The notes under the pieces are model-generated. The model saw nothing but the letters and a program-made list of their open reading frames with translations, was not told the origin of the DNA and searched no databases. The position numbers and the translations under genes were made by a program. A DNA stretch of 64,000 bases from Timema cristinae (lineage: Eukaryota; Arthropoda; Insecta; Phasmatodea; Timematidae): positions 1 through 64,000 of the forward strand of contig JBCFYV010000838.1 of the NCBI GenBank assembly GCA_039000515.1, read 5' to 3'. This document shows, one piece after another, positions 35,191 through 47,639 of this stretch. The first letter of the stretch is position 1; each line of letters opens with the position of its first letter.

Positions 35191-35214
35191 ATTTTAGGAA
35201 TTAAATATAATTTA

Positions 35215-35910
35215 CAAAATGTTATATTGCAAACATGATAAAAATATTTTGTAATAAGATCATTAATCAAATTACTATCACAGTATGCAATTTAATTATC
35301 TTAGAATTTTTTTTTCACGTGAGCATTAATTTGTGATGTAGCTTTTGTTTGTACAGAAAGGTAGCAAACTTGTCTTAACATTAACTTTAAATTCACGTAA
35401 TGTAATTTAACACAAAGATTCTCCTTGTGTTTTTAATTGTAAGCCATCATGATCTAATTAACTTAACATTTACTTTTTGTAAGAATTGCTCGGGGAAGAA
35501 TTTTCAAACTACGTTAATGTCATAGCTTATTCTCACACTTAAATTGGTAGCTCCCGTAAGCCTCTATTTCAAGAACTTTAAGCCTCATCAGTTGAGTTTC
35601 ATTTTAGTGAACAATATGTTCTCAATCAGTCCAAATTAATTGTTTGTTTTGGTCGATTTTTTACATTACATGAATCCTGATCACACACTATATATTTTTT
35701 ATGTTAAGTGAATGTTACTTTACTTGAACATTAAGTTGATTTTAGTCCCGGCATTTAATAGGTTTATAGTGAAATCTGTCAAGGTAAGTATGCTACCTTT
35801 CAGGGTAAATGAAGTGTACATGACAGCTCAAAATAAGAGAAATTAAACATAAATGTGTATTTTAGCTCTATATATTTTTATTAGAAAAGCTTTGTAATTA
35901 TTAAATATGG
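35215..35910 (+). repeat. Dispersed repeat, copy 2 (see 27860) and 39840
   Basis: The left part matches 27860-28090. GTTTCATTTTAGTGAACAAT (35595) and ACATTAAGTTGATTTTAG (35729) match 40147 and 40268. A mosaic of at least two repeat families. Confidence 0.55.
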
Positions 35911-36974
35911 GATATTTTTTTAAAGTCAACACTGATGAATATTTGAATCTTAGTCAGTTTTCAAAGGTTCACACATCTATAGAAAGGAAAGAAGGGTGTA
36001 AGGTGAGAAATATTAGTCATCGACTCATCAACTACAGCACCCTGCTACAGGATACAATATTAACTGAGGCAGAATATACAGTAGTACATTTTCACTATTG
36101 AATATTGGTCGTCATAGTGTGTGAGGATGACACGATTATTTATATTTCTGTTTTTATTTTCATATCATGCCCAGGTTACATTTGTTGTTGTTGTTTGGCA
36201 TCCTCTTCGAGCTGGTTTGGCCGGTCTTAATAGAATCTGTGCAGTCACATGTGTAGTAAGTTATGATAGGGGTAAAGGGGGTGGGGTTATCAGTAAGAAA
36301 CTGTTCCATTAGATCTTTCTGTTTGATGCTATATATATTGTATTTGGTTTTGAAGTAGTAAATTTAAATTCCTTTAACCTCTTACCAGGATCATATGGCC
36401 GCAACAAAGCTTGCCATTCTGGTCTACTCTCTGCCGTGATTATGAGCTTATCCCATGACTTTTCGAGTTTTTTGGTCCCCTCATTGAATGGTAAAAGTTG
36501 ATTTTCAGTAACTATCTATTTAATATTTCAGATACATGTTTAAATTACAAATACAGACATTTAACAGTTTAAAACTAAAGGTTCATAAGCCTTAGATTAT
36601 AAGCGTATATATTATAAAATATTGTGGATTGTATACTTTTTTGGTTTTGTCTCAAAATAATGGTCTAGTCTTTAGTATAGTTATATGTATTTTTAATGTT
36701 ATCTGTTAATGTTTTCATATTTTAATACCTTTCCAAAGATCTTTCAAAGTGTTTTAGATAAGATTGTTGTAGGCCTAGCAATACTACTCAATGGCTGGAA
36801 AGTCCTCTTCATTGGTTAGATGTGACCGTTTAAAAACTTTTTGTATACACCATATTTCACCACACAATGGTCGTCACCTGTTTTTCAATCTTGGTTTATA
36901 AATATTCACACTAAACTTTTACTTTAAAAAAAGTGTATTCAATTGTTAAATTTAACCTCTGTAACTGTCATATC
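35911..36974. other. Intergenic, nothing recognised
   Basis: Short frames only. A TTTGTTGTTGTTGTTTGGCA stretch (36180) opens about 40 codons but has no recognisable product. Confidence 0.4.
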
Positions 36975-37285
36975 TCAGGTCGTATTATATTCGAGACCAT
37001 TTATATTTCATGTTGAACATCTCAAATATTTAGAGTTGTATTATATTCGGGCCAATACCTTGGAATCTGATATTTATTCTATGGAAAATGTTTAGCAGCA
37101 CATATAATACGAGAACAGTTTTTGAAAGGGTAATTTTAGGAGAAACACATCGCATAATATTCAGGCCAATAAATTATTAAATATATATATATATATTTTT
37201 TAAAGTTTCACATAATGGTTGCACCCTACTTTTCCTCCCAATAACTAAGCATAAAAAATTTAATGATTCTGCGGTGTAATACGGT
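36975..37285. repeat. Segment with three TATTATATTCGGGCCA-like motifs
   Basis: GTATTATATTCGAGACCA (36983), GTATTATATTCGGGCCAAT (37037) and CATAATATTCAGGCCAATA (37152) are spaced 54 and 115 bp apart, ending in TGCGGTGTAATACGGTAC. Looks like the repeat-bearing end of an unnamed TE. Confidence 0.45.
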
Positions 37286-37439
37286 ACAATTATTGTTTTT
37301 TTTTTAAGAATAAACTAACTATTTTTTTACAAATTTTATATCCAAATCTTCATTTTAACTATGAATCCCAAATCGGAATCGGAATCTTAGAAAACATGTT
37401 AAATATAAGAGGATTATTTTACTAAATAAAATAAAATAA

Positions 37440-37680
37440 GTTACACACTCTGCTGATTGAATAGTCTAGGGTGTAACTCTCACAATAAACTGGACTGCTG
37501 ATGATAGGGAGATTGGGGTTCGAATCTGGGCTAGGTGTACCAAATGGTTTTACATTCTCCAACTTTTCAAATGTGGGAACACTTCCTCTAAATGTAACCT
37601 TCTGCATTCCTAACACATTTGTGTAATTATTACATAGCCGTATATAACCCAAACAGCCAGTAAGACACATTGCTATAAAA
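37440..37680 (+). mobile_element. SINE family B, near full length
   Basis: tRNA-like head with B box GGGGTTCGAATCTGG (37516-37530), body AAATGGTTTTACATTCTCC and CACTTCCTCTAAATGTAACC, and tail ATAACCCAAACAGCCAGTAA. Confidence 0.75.
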
Positions 37681-38072
37681 AAGGCTGCTACAGAAAATAT
37701 AAATTAACCCAATGTTATCATGTTTTGTTATAATGCATTTATACGTTCAGTGGAGTGTTAGATTAGTGATCTGGGGTCTGATTTTAAAGTTTGTATTATA
37801 ATTGTGTTGCTCTAAATCACCAATAAGGACTTTAAAACACATTCAAAATCTGAATTTAAGAAAATCTCAAATAAACTATGTGTTAAATAATGAATATCTT
37901 AAGGATTCAAAAGTCTCATCTCTACAAAATAACCTTTGCAAATCTAAAAACAGACAAGGATTCACTCAAGCTAAAGCATCTTTTTTTTATAAATTTTAGC
38001 ACCCCACCTTACTACTCGTTTGGGTTATATCCCTATGTACTAAAGTTTAAACTATTAATTACATAATATTTT

Positions 38073-38235
38073 AGGATGATGATGGTTGAATTTAGAGGAA
38101 GTGTAACAACATTTGTGTAGAGAGAGAGAGTAGGAAACCATTTAAGCAAAACTAAACTGAGATAGAAATGTGATCTGTCATTGATAATTTAGTCTAGTAT
38201 GAGAGTGACGCCTTAGACCATGCAGCCATTGAAAT
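38073..38235 (-). mobile_element. SINE family B remnant
   Basis: Inverted family B: GGATGATGATGGTTGAATTT, AGAGGAAGTGTAACAACATT, GGAAACCATTTAAG, CGCCTTAGACCATGCAGCCA (inverted head). Confidence 0.6.
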
Positions 38236-38465
38236 TGGTTAAAACATATTAATGTGTAGTATTTGATATTTAAGGAATGGAAAAAAATGACAAAAATAAA
38301 CATATACTCGAATAAAACTGTATCTAAAACTTCCCCCTATCCTGGACATAAAGTGATATGCAGCAGATAAGGAAATGGCTTTAAAGTGGCTTGGTCACCA
38401 AACTTTAGTTTAATCTAACCATACTTCTGACTAAATACATTTTCTTTTTCTCACATATCTCGCAG

Positions 38466-38605
38466 GCATTGCAAAATGCTGTGCATGTGCAGTCCAGTGT
38501 TTCCAATGGTGTTTGTATCCACTCAAGTTTGTGGAAACGTTTGATCTTAAACATTCTATTCAGAGATTGACGAGAGCGATTTATGAGTATATTCCCACTG
38601 TATGA
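38466..38605 (+). other. Candidate coding exon, unassigned
   Basis: A pyrimidine-rich stretch ending TATCTCGCAG precedes an open stretch of 45 codons: IAKCCACAVQCFQWCLYPLK then TRAIYEYIPTV and a stop at 38603-38605. The Cys-rich, Tyr/Phe-rich composition resembles a membrane-protein C-terminus. No family identified; an internal-exon reading with donor GTATGA at 38600 is also possible. Could be chance. Confidence 0.3.
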
Positions 38606-39649
38606 AATAACAGTTACCTGTACTAACAATAAATATTAGTACGCGTCACCAATGGTTCCTTTCAAGTAACAACTTTCATTCAAGTTTCTTTGCCAAAATA
38701 AATTTCAAGTATGAGATCTTATTTTGAAAGTACAATTTCCTGATTTTATTATTCTCTCAATGAAACTATCAGTGTGAGATATTGACCACACCTACACATG
38801 ACTAACCAGATTATTATACGTAGTTTTTTTTTAATCAGTCATTTAACACAGGAGTAAAGGGTGTGGATATTTACTTAATATAAGAATTGGATATGTAGTG
38901 ACTAGCTTAAGAGAAAATTCAGCATGAAAAGAGAAATGAGAAATCCTCATGTGGAAACGCTATTCACTGAACTCAATGATAGACAAGTGCAATTCAAACT
39001 TAATAACATTTATACCATAATTATCATAACAGGCATTGTTAGCTAGAAGAGGAAGGACACCCCTACTTATAGTATGGTCGGGACACACTTAGTGACATAA
39101 AATAAATAGTGAAATGTTTTATTCAAATAAATGAAAAGTCTTATTGGAACATTGCATAAATTATTAGGGTAATTTAGTTATATAACTTATATAATTAATT
39201 TGTTTATTTCATTCGTGTTAGTCAGTTGGTGCGCAGTTATTTTTATTTTCTAATTTATATTAAAAATTAGTTTGTTCTTTCCTATTTCTGCCAATAATTA
39301 AGAGCTTGAGAGACTTATGATTATCAAAGCCGGTACTCGCCAATTTTGTTTCTTGACATATCTATTTTAACTTAAAAAATAATACAACTCTTAATTGGAT
39401 TTACCATTGCACCGAAAATGTTATCTTTTTTTTTTCTCTCTCTCATCTTTTGGCACCATTTTACTATCATTATTACTAGTATTATTTTGCATCACACGGG
39501 GGTGTGTGGTTTGTTTATTTTATACTATACAAAACATAACTGGGGTAAACATTTTTAAATCCTGCCCGGGGCGCATGAAGCCCTTACTCCGGTCCTTTGT
39601 ATGCCAATATATTTTCTTACGAGTCTATTAGCTCTGTTAGTCTTCTGAT

Positions 39650-39800
39650 CTAAAGTCTCAAGGCTCCAAGAGACCGAAATGCCAAGGGAGATCATGGTTC
39701 GAACTTCAGCCAGGTGCACTGGGGATGGTTTTTCACATATGATACATCACTATAGTTTTCCCACGTGTTTTCAATGCTAATGTGAGTGTACTACCTCTCA
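39650..39800 (+). mobile_element. SINE family B fragment
   Basis: GGGAGATCATGGTTCGAACT (B box) and CAGGTGCACTGGGGATGGTT match family B; the tail is diverged. Confidence 0.5.
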
Positions 39801-39839
39801 TATCAAGATCACGATCAACTTAACTTTCACATAACTTAA

Positions 39840-40310
39840 CCTTAAGGTTCTACTCATGTTTATAAAAGTAAGTCATCACAATGCAGTTCATTTAACATTC
39901 TCTTAAGGGCTGTCCAGGGGAGAACTTTCACGTTAAGTGAAGGCTACCACGTGTTCTAGCTAACCAATAATCTTGTGAACAACACCAACAGGGCTATTTG
40001 ATATTTTATTTTTTTGTTTATGGAATACAGATGACATCTTCGGTATAGTTTGTCCACGTCTCGTGAACTCTAAAATATTATAGCTTCCTTTTACATTTTA
40101 TTTTATACATCTATTACTTACATCCTAATCATTTCTAAATGATTAGGTTTCATTTTAGTGAACAATTTGTGTTCAAACTCATTGTCTTGTGTTTTGCTCG
40201 AGTTGATACGTTAAGCTATGAGAATCATAATCGCACATTAGTTGTTTTTTTACATTATGTGAACGTTAAGTTGATCGTAATTCCAATATTAAGTCATCTT
40301 CCCAATGCCT
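39840..40310 (+). repeat. Dispersed repeat shared with 35380-35780
   Basis: GTTTCATTTTAGTGAACAAT, TTTTTTACATTATGTGAACG and CGTTAAGTTGATCGTAATTC parallel the 35.6-35.75 kb segment. Confidence 0.55.
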
Positions 40311-41236
40311 AGCACTTAGAATAAGTTGTTAATAGCCTCTTTGATGAACAAATTAATCAAAAAAATATATCAAGTTTAAGTTTTTTTAATATTCATCTCA
40401 GACTGTTATAGTTTATATATTGATTTATCCACACATGAACATATGAAATACTTATAGGATAAATGCTTTAAAAATTGGATTTCAATCAATACTCATTGCA
40501 ATCCGAAACATGCATATGTCACAATGGCTTGAACATCCTTTTATGATCTGAAGAAAGTAATTTTAAATGAAACAAAAAGATTAGTATATAAAACTATGTT
40601 CTTTCCAGCCACTGAACATTTCTTGTCGTAGTTTTAAATGTAGATAACTTTTTTGGTGTTGTAAAGAGTTATTGTCCACAAGGAGATTTTGTTTTCAAAT
40701 GAGCTAACCTTGAAAATTAGTAGCTTTTTTAAAAGTCACAAGAACACTACTAGGCAGTAGATGCGCTCTTCTGCATTTGTTGTTCCAAAATACTTATCTA
40801 TTTAAGAAAAAGAGATTTTCCTTACAGAGATATATTCTCTAGCTATTAGTTTTTTAATAAACTATTTGTTGATGTGATCATGTACAATTTATGTAAAACT
40901 TCGTGGACTTGTAATGTATTAGTGGGAAATCAATTTGTTTCACATGTTATCTTAGTAGGGAGAGTAAATAAAAAAACGTTCTTTTAAACAACCATTTTAT
41001 TTAATTTGTATTTATTTTTGTGTTTGATTTTTTTACTTGAAATGCTTAGTAAAGCTTAAGTAAAACTTTGCTGGTATAAAAGACAAGTGAGACAGATGAA
41101 TCGCTAACATATAAGTCTGTATAATTGTGGAAAACTGATACCAATAGAATTAGCTCATGCTAACTTAGGCCTTTTCTGACAGTTCAAAAGTTAATCTATA
41201 TTCATTCATCTTACCCACAAATAAATACATTTTTAG

Positions 41237-41497
41237 GTGACCTGGCAGTCTAGGGGTAAGGTGTCAAACTTCTGTGCTGGAGGTCCGGGGTTCAATCCTC
41301 GTTCTTCCTTCACCTCTGACAAGACGTGTATTAATCACAACTTGTGAATGTGTGGAATGCCAGGCCTCCACCGTGGTTCGGATTCCACATTAAACTGTAG
41401 GTCCTACATTTCATCTCACAATCACCCTACCATTACACATTAGCATAAGTGCAAATAACCTGAACGGGTAGTAAGACACGGTGATAATAATAATAAT
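41237..41497 (+). mobile_element. SINE family A, full length with 17-bp target duplication
   Basis: tRNA-derived head: TGGCAGTCTAGGGGTAAGG as A-box region and GGTCCGGGGTTCAATCC with the B box. Body GCCAGGCCTCCACCGTGG, TTCGGATTCCACATTAAACT. 3' module TAACCTGAACGGGTAGTAAG and a (TAA)n tail. AATAAATACATTTTTAG occurs on both sides (41220-41236 and 41498-41514), the mark of LINE-driven insertion. Confidence 0.92.
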
Positions 41498-41514
41498 AAT
41501 AAATACATTTTTAG

Positions 41515-42714
41515 ATTAAATCACTTGCTAAAAGTTATATGGTATAATCATGAGGCAGATGAGCCTGGAACCATTTCAAAGTTGCTTTTCAACTGTCATA
41601 AAAGCTTAAGGAAACCACATAACACATATTTGTAGATGTTACCCATATTTTTATTTAAAAATTGAAATTTACTATCAATACATTACTGATCTTTAATAAA
41701 ATAGATATGACCCAAAAAAAAAAGGCAAGTTTTGGTCAGATCCAGCCATAAATTGGAATCAATATCTGTAAAATGTGATATTGGTAAATCTCTACTAAAT
41801 ATTATTTTATTGGTTATGTACTTTTAAGTTTTAATTGCACTCCATATTGATGTTAAAAAAATAATGTTTTTTTATGTCTGTATTGTGTTAATATTGAAAA
41901 TAAACCAAAGATAAACATTCTAATGTGTTAAAGTTTGTATTTCACTTAAGAATGAAAAATGGTTATGAAGACAAATTATTTACAATTGCCATGGAAAATT
42001 TAGGATCACTGAGTAACATATCAAGGTGTTTGTTTTATTTTTATTTTGCAGTTGAGATAACCCTCAGTGGAAATACACCTAATTTTCAAATCCCCTTTTA
42101 AATTAATATACAATACCATCACCACTTCCTCACCCAAATCATTATGCTTATCCACTGATTTGTTACTTGACTTCCAACTAGCTCAAGTGTTTGATAAAAT
42201 GTATGAAATTATAACCGATTTTATGATGTTATGGTTCATTCAATCATTCCACAGTGTTTGCAAAATAGCATAGTATTTGTTTTTACATAAGGAAACACTT
42301 CCCATATTTAATCTACACCCTTTTATATCTAGTAACCAGTAACATCTTGTGGGCTGTTGCCAGGACAAGCTCAGGTTGGCAGGTACCTGTGAACTGTTAC
42401 CTCCCCCTCACTATCTATTTGAACATACATACCAATATAATGTAATGGATGATTGATTATTGGTTCGGGGATCAAGTTTTGAAGTGAATGGCAGGGAAAC
42501 ACTGTACAATCCTGTCAATTCTTGCTTGCCTTGACATCAATCCGCCATCATTATTTGGCCTCCTAATCTAGTTTCCTAGTTTGTTATCTCTTTCTCTACT
42601 TCTCACAACCCTTAACATTACACACTTTGGTTCTTGTAATTGTTTCTACCTTCATCTCATGTGTTAGTTCATACACTGTAATACAAATACAGTTGAATTG
42701 TACTTCTATATGAC
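41515..42714. other. Intergenic, nothing recognised
   Basis: AT-rich; no coherent frame over 70 codons and no repeat I can place. Confidence 0.4.
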
Positions 42715-42830
42715 TCGCATGGTTGGTCACATGTTCTAAAACGTGACTATCGCAACATACTGAGCTGCTGGTGATGGGAGGGTTGGGATTCAAATCGTGG
42801 CCGGGTTTTACTTAGAATGGGTTTTTTTCA
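42715..42830 (+). mobile_element. SINE family B, 3'-truncated
   Basis: Head TCGCATGGTTGGTCACATG, CTGAGCTGCTGGTGATGGGA, B box GGGATTCAAATCG (42785-42797), then breaks off after AGAATGGG. Confidence 0.6.
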
Positions 42831-45812
42831 GGGCTATGGAGCTGGTATGCTAAACCTGACTCTATTTTTCTACTATCCATCTCAGACTCCATAAATGGCT
42901 TCTGTATATTAATTAGTAATAACGAATTTACTATAGTAAAATTCTCCGAGACAGACGACTTCATGGGAAGTTTCTTTGACATTTAAAATGTATATTTAAA
43001 TAAATTTGTCAATCCAAATTACAGATATTTGTTCTAAAGAATACAAAAAGTATAAAATTATAATGATATATTTACCATATATTGCTAAAATATTATAAGT
43101 TTTTATTTTGAATCCGGAGTCTGTACCATTTTATCAACTCAGACTTCACCCAAAATTGTTTTTGATTCTTACTCCACGGCCTGTTTTTTTTTTCTTGATT
43201 TTTTCCTACTCTTCCTCCACAAAAATGTTGATATAGTTCCTTTTAAATTCTGTGTTCCTAATCCCTCCAGCCCCCCACCCAAGTGTAAATACGTGAATAT
43301 CCCTTATGGGTAGTAAGATATGGTGCACATAAAAATGATTACTATGGTGTACTTTGAAATAGTGTTATTCTGTGAGATTGTAGTTTACCTGGTAAGTATG
43401 GAATCTTTGTCATCCTATTCTCCTAATAATTCCTAATTAATTCACTCGTATTTTTAAACATTGTATTCCTTTTCAATTACAACTTATTTGTAAATAATCA
43501 TGTAACACTTTAGTACCTACTTCACTTTTTTATTTATAGTTTATTAGTTGCTGACTACATTTGAAATGTTTGTTTGCAAAGATCTGTAACTCTTTCAATT
43601 ATAAGAAAGAAAATTCTTATGTAATTAGCACAAACATATTTTTTACTTATATTTCTATCTAAGACTGGTAAATGTCATCACTCTGTTTGTATATATTTAA
43701 TATATACAAGACAAATTTGATTAAGACACCTCAAAATCGTTAAGCAATAATAACTACTCATCTTATAAATAATTTGAGGTATTTATTTCCTGATGAAAGC
43801 AATAACTGATTACAAAGGTATTATTTACTTGGTCTGTACTATACATGGAAATTAATTTTTAAAATATCTATATTATAGACCTATGCACACTCATTTTTAG
43901 CAAAATTCACTAGCTTTGATTTTGTTTAGTGAAAACTAACTTTTAAAAGCTAATTTAAAAAGGAGACACATAAAAGCATCTATAAACTTCATGATTGGAT
44001 TTAATTTTACTGTTTCATGAAATAATAATAAAAATAAAAATGTGCTTGCGAAAAAAAAAGTCTGTTCTACATTTAATCAATAGTTTCCTTGTCAAAAAAA
44101 AAAGATGTAAAATGTAAGATCTTAACCAATGCTCCAAAGGCATATATTATTTTAATGTAACTCATTTTATTTCAAGCCAATTGTATCCCATTTAAATGCT
44201 TGTAGAGTTTGTAGTTGATATTTTTAATCTTTTGATACTTCATAACTTCAACTAAAATATGTTTGCAGAAATTTAATTTTTTTTAAATGTTATTTTAAAG
44301 CTTATGGTTAAAACGTATTTATTAGGTATAAATTATGTAATATTGAGATTACAGGACTTTAAAAAATTTTAGATTGAATTTGTTATATGCAGGAATATGT
44401 TTAAGCTGAGTTTATTTAAAGTAGAGCTGGATTAAATCCACTTTTTCTTAAATCCAAACTTTTATTTTCCACATAAATTTGAATCCAAATCTTATAAAAA
44501 ACATTATCAACATAAGAGGTTACCAGCTTCATTGGCCGAGTGTTGAAGGTGTCGTAGCAATGGGCTTAACTCTCATAGGTAAAGCCATGTAAAAATTGTT
44601 TTATTTTTAGTTAAATTTTGTCTTTTAAATCTCACTTTTCGGTGTTATTTTGTGTTTATTCAAAATTACATGTTATCTGAGGTGTTTAAGTATTATTTAC
44701 ATATTGAGACAATGTATGCAAAATTAAAATTTATTGTTGAAACCTTATATATTTACTTTAAAATTATTTGTCAAGTTTGTCTGAATATTTCACAATTTTT
44801 TAGCCTAAGGTTAGCTTACACTACACCAAAATACTAATCATGTTACAGCATGCTTAATTATTTCTTAATTCAATGTTTATTTAAAAATGTCTTTTTTTGT
44901 AAAAGCGGTTTTATTTCATTTTATAGGAGGATTTTGTGTAACAGAACAATTTTGTTTTATTTCGCTTTTCAAAAATATTGTTAATAATATCTAAAAACTA
45001 TCTAAGGAAAAAGTACTTGATTCCATCTTTGTATCGCACTTTTAGCTTTATCGTGTCTCAACATTTTTACGGGGCTCTACTCATAAGTTATATGTATATA
45101 CAATTTTGTCACTGTTTAATCCTCTGTAGGAATATATAAACCACAAACTAATTTTCAAACTGGATATTTCAGCTGGAAAAATAAATTTAACTAATGGGGC
45201 AACTAAAAAACATTAAATTTGGTAAATACTAGCCTAATATCAAATCAGCTTTGAAGCACAAAACTGATTCCAACATTTCTATTTTGTTTGTTGGATTGAC
45301 AATTTTTTATCTAAACTTTTTTGTCTAAATTTGAACATTAATACTGGTGCATTTTTAATGTAACAAGTACAGTTTTTAAAATGTATAAATCAAAATTAAA
45401 CTAGTTTGATATTAAGAGAGCTTTCCTGTTTTGTACTTCTCAAAGTGACATCATTGGTAAAGAATTGAGATAACTTAACTTATAAATAAATAATAAGAAT
45501 GAGATCTTGGCTCTTAATCATCAACTCTTTTCTTGAAGAGATGATAAACTGAAAGCAACAGCCGACCACACAATAAACATCAGCTTTTTATGTTCAGCAA
45601 GCACAAGACATTGTGCTCCGCAGTTTGCTTTTGGTCTACCACTTATATGTATTACATTCTCTACTGTTATGCCTTCTTCATGTATGCCTTACTTAAATGT
45701 TATATTATGTAGAATGTTTGGATCTGTTGGAAGCACACAATATTTTAAATAATAATTAAAATAAAGCAACTTAACTAAAATTTGTAATTTATTTGATACA
45801 TTCGTTTCTGTT
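42831..45812. other. Long AT-rich gene desert
   Basis: About 3 kb with no recognisable gene. A weak TAGAGATG-family trace (AGAGCTGGATTAAATCCAC, 44425) is the only repeat placed. Confidence 0.45.
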
Positions 45813-46070
45813 AGAACCCGTATTGGTGGCCAAATAGTCTTAACGCATCACACTCATTTTCTACTGGATTGTCGGTGAAAGGGGAGCAGTGTTTGAATCT
45901 CGGTCAGATATACTGAAGGTGGTTTTCCCTAAATGGTTTCCCACTCTCCCTCCACACAAATGTGGGTACATTCCTTCTTAAACTCTACCTTCCTTATCCC
46001 TGTTCTTTTAGTGTAATTAATGTATGTATATGACCTGAACAGGTACTAAGACGCAGAGATAAAATAATTA
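45813..46070 (+). mobile_element. SINE family B, full length
   Basis: Head GTGGCCAAATAGTCTTAACG, B box GTTTGAATCTCG, body GTGGTTTTCCCTAAATGG, TTTCCCACTCTCCCTCCACA, tail ATGACCTGAACAGGTACTAA. Confidence 0.8.
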
Positions 46071-46241
46071 AATATAATTCTCTAAGAGCTGATCCAATCA
46101 CCTAAATGCCTATCTCGATATAATTTATTGAAAACTAATTTAATATATACTCTATGTATATTAAACAAAGGGGCAGTTACATTTAAAAATATAATTTGAT
46201 GTCCTCTACTTATTTGAGCATTAATGATTAATTACCCACTT

Positions 46242-46480
46242 TTGTGGCTGCATGGTCTAAGGCGCTACTCTTGCAATATACTAGGCTGCTGATGATGGGT
46301 AGATCGTGGTTCAATCCAGGTCGGGTGTACTGAAAGTGGTTTTTCCATAATGGTTTCCCACTCTCTCCACACAAATGCGGGCACACTACCTCTAAATTCA
46401 ACCTTCCTCATCTCTAACCCATTAGTGTAACTAGTGCATAGGTGTATAACCTGAATGGATAATAAGATGCAATGCTAAAC
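46242..46480 (+). mobile_element. SINE family B, best-preserved copy
   Basis: Head TGGCTGCATGGTCTAAGGCG (A box), B box GTGGTTCAATCCAGG, body TTTCCCACTCTCTCCACACA, tail ATAACCTGAATGGATAATAA. Confidence 0.85.
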
Positions 46481-46836
46481 TATATATTATTAATTATTTG
46501 TTTTTATTAATTTTAAGCATTTTCTACACGTGAAATAATGGATGATTTGGTATTTTGGCGGCTTCCTCTCTAAAATTGTAAGGAATGACAGTAAAGTCTG
46601 CCAATCACTCATTTGACAATCATATCTTGATCTGATTCTGATGATCGTTTGGTGATTGGCCCTACCTTAATTTTTCCTAGTTGATGTTTGTAAGTCTACT
46701 GTTCAAACACAAACTCCTTAAAAAAAATCAATTCATGTAAGGGCTTGGAAAGCGCCTTGTAAAAAATGGGGCAAGGTCTCAACTCAAAGGGAAGGTCCTC
46801 TGTTAAAATAATTTTAAACCATGGTTGACTCTACAT

Positions 46837-47204
46837 CGGAAGCTCTCAACCTGTATTTGCTCATGGCACACTATTCTTTGTCGCGAGTCGTTTGTAGCAC
46901 ACTAAACGTGCAAGTTGGTAACACTGCGAGAGACTCGGGCACACTTAAAAAGACTTGCTTGTGTATTTGACCATGAATTGAACTCTTGTGTAAGCAAAGA
47001 CAAGTTTAAGTTTCTCATTAATTACTCAACTCTTTGATTTTAAGATAAGGAAAATAAAAGAATCTTAAAAGTTTTCGAACATATTATTTCTTTTTATAAA
47101 ATAATATTGAATGAAGCTGTATTTGGTTAGCATTTTTTTTTCTTTATTTTATCAACAACAACATAATGTAGAAAATTTTGCTGCACGCCTGTTGAGAAAC
47201 ACTG
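46837..47204. mobile_element. hAT-like MITE, diverged
   Basis: Left CGGAAGCTCTCAACCTG, right inverted CAGTGTTTCTCAACAGG, the classic CTCAACC hAT end. Flanking octamers do not match. Confidence 0.5.
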
Positions 47205-47277
47205 TTTTAGCTGCTATTTAAAAGAGGTTTATTCTTTCTGGGAAGCACTTTTATTTAGGCTTTTTTTTTCTATATAG

Positions 47278-47575
47278 CAGTGGTATTGAAAAAATTTTCT
47301 TCGTGTACCCCCAGATATAATTTCTCTTCAACTTTGTACCCCCAAAGTTGTTAGTGCATAATGCAAACTATACATAATTTATAATCTATATCAAAAATAA
47401 ATAAATTGCACTCTCAAATTTAAAATCCTTACGTCCAGGTCTCTTGTGGCTAACCCTAGATCTGGCACTGACTATTCAATGTTAATCATTAAATAAATCT
47501 TTTAAAATTTTTTGTACACCCTAAGATGTTTTTGCATACCCACTGGAGTACGTGTATCCCAGGTTAATACCACTA
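47278..47575. mobile_element. 298-bp hAT MITE with perfect TSD
   Basis: Left CAGTGGTATTGAA, right inverted TAGTGGTATTAACC. CTATATAG is duplicated exactly (47270-47277 and 47576-47583). The body AGTTGTTAGTGCATAATGCA and CCCTAAGATGTTTTTGCATA is shared with 16715 and 24938. Confidence 0.9.
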
Positions 47576-47639
47576 CTATATAGTATAGACTGGTTTAAAA
47601 AATATAAACTTGCTTTTTTACATTTACTTTACATCTATT

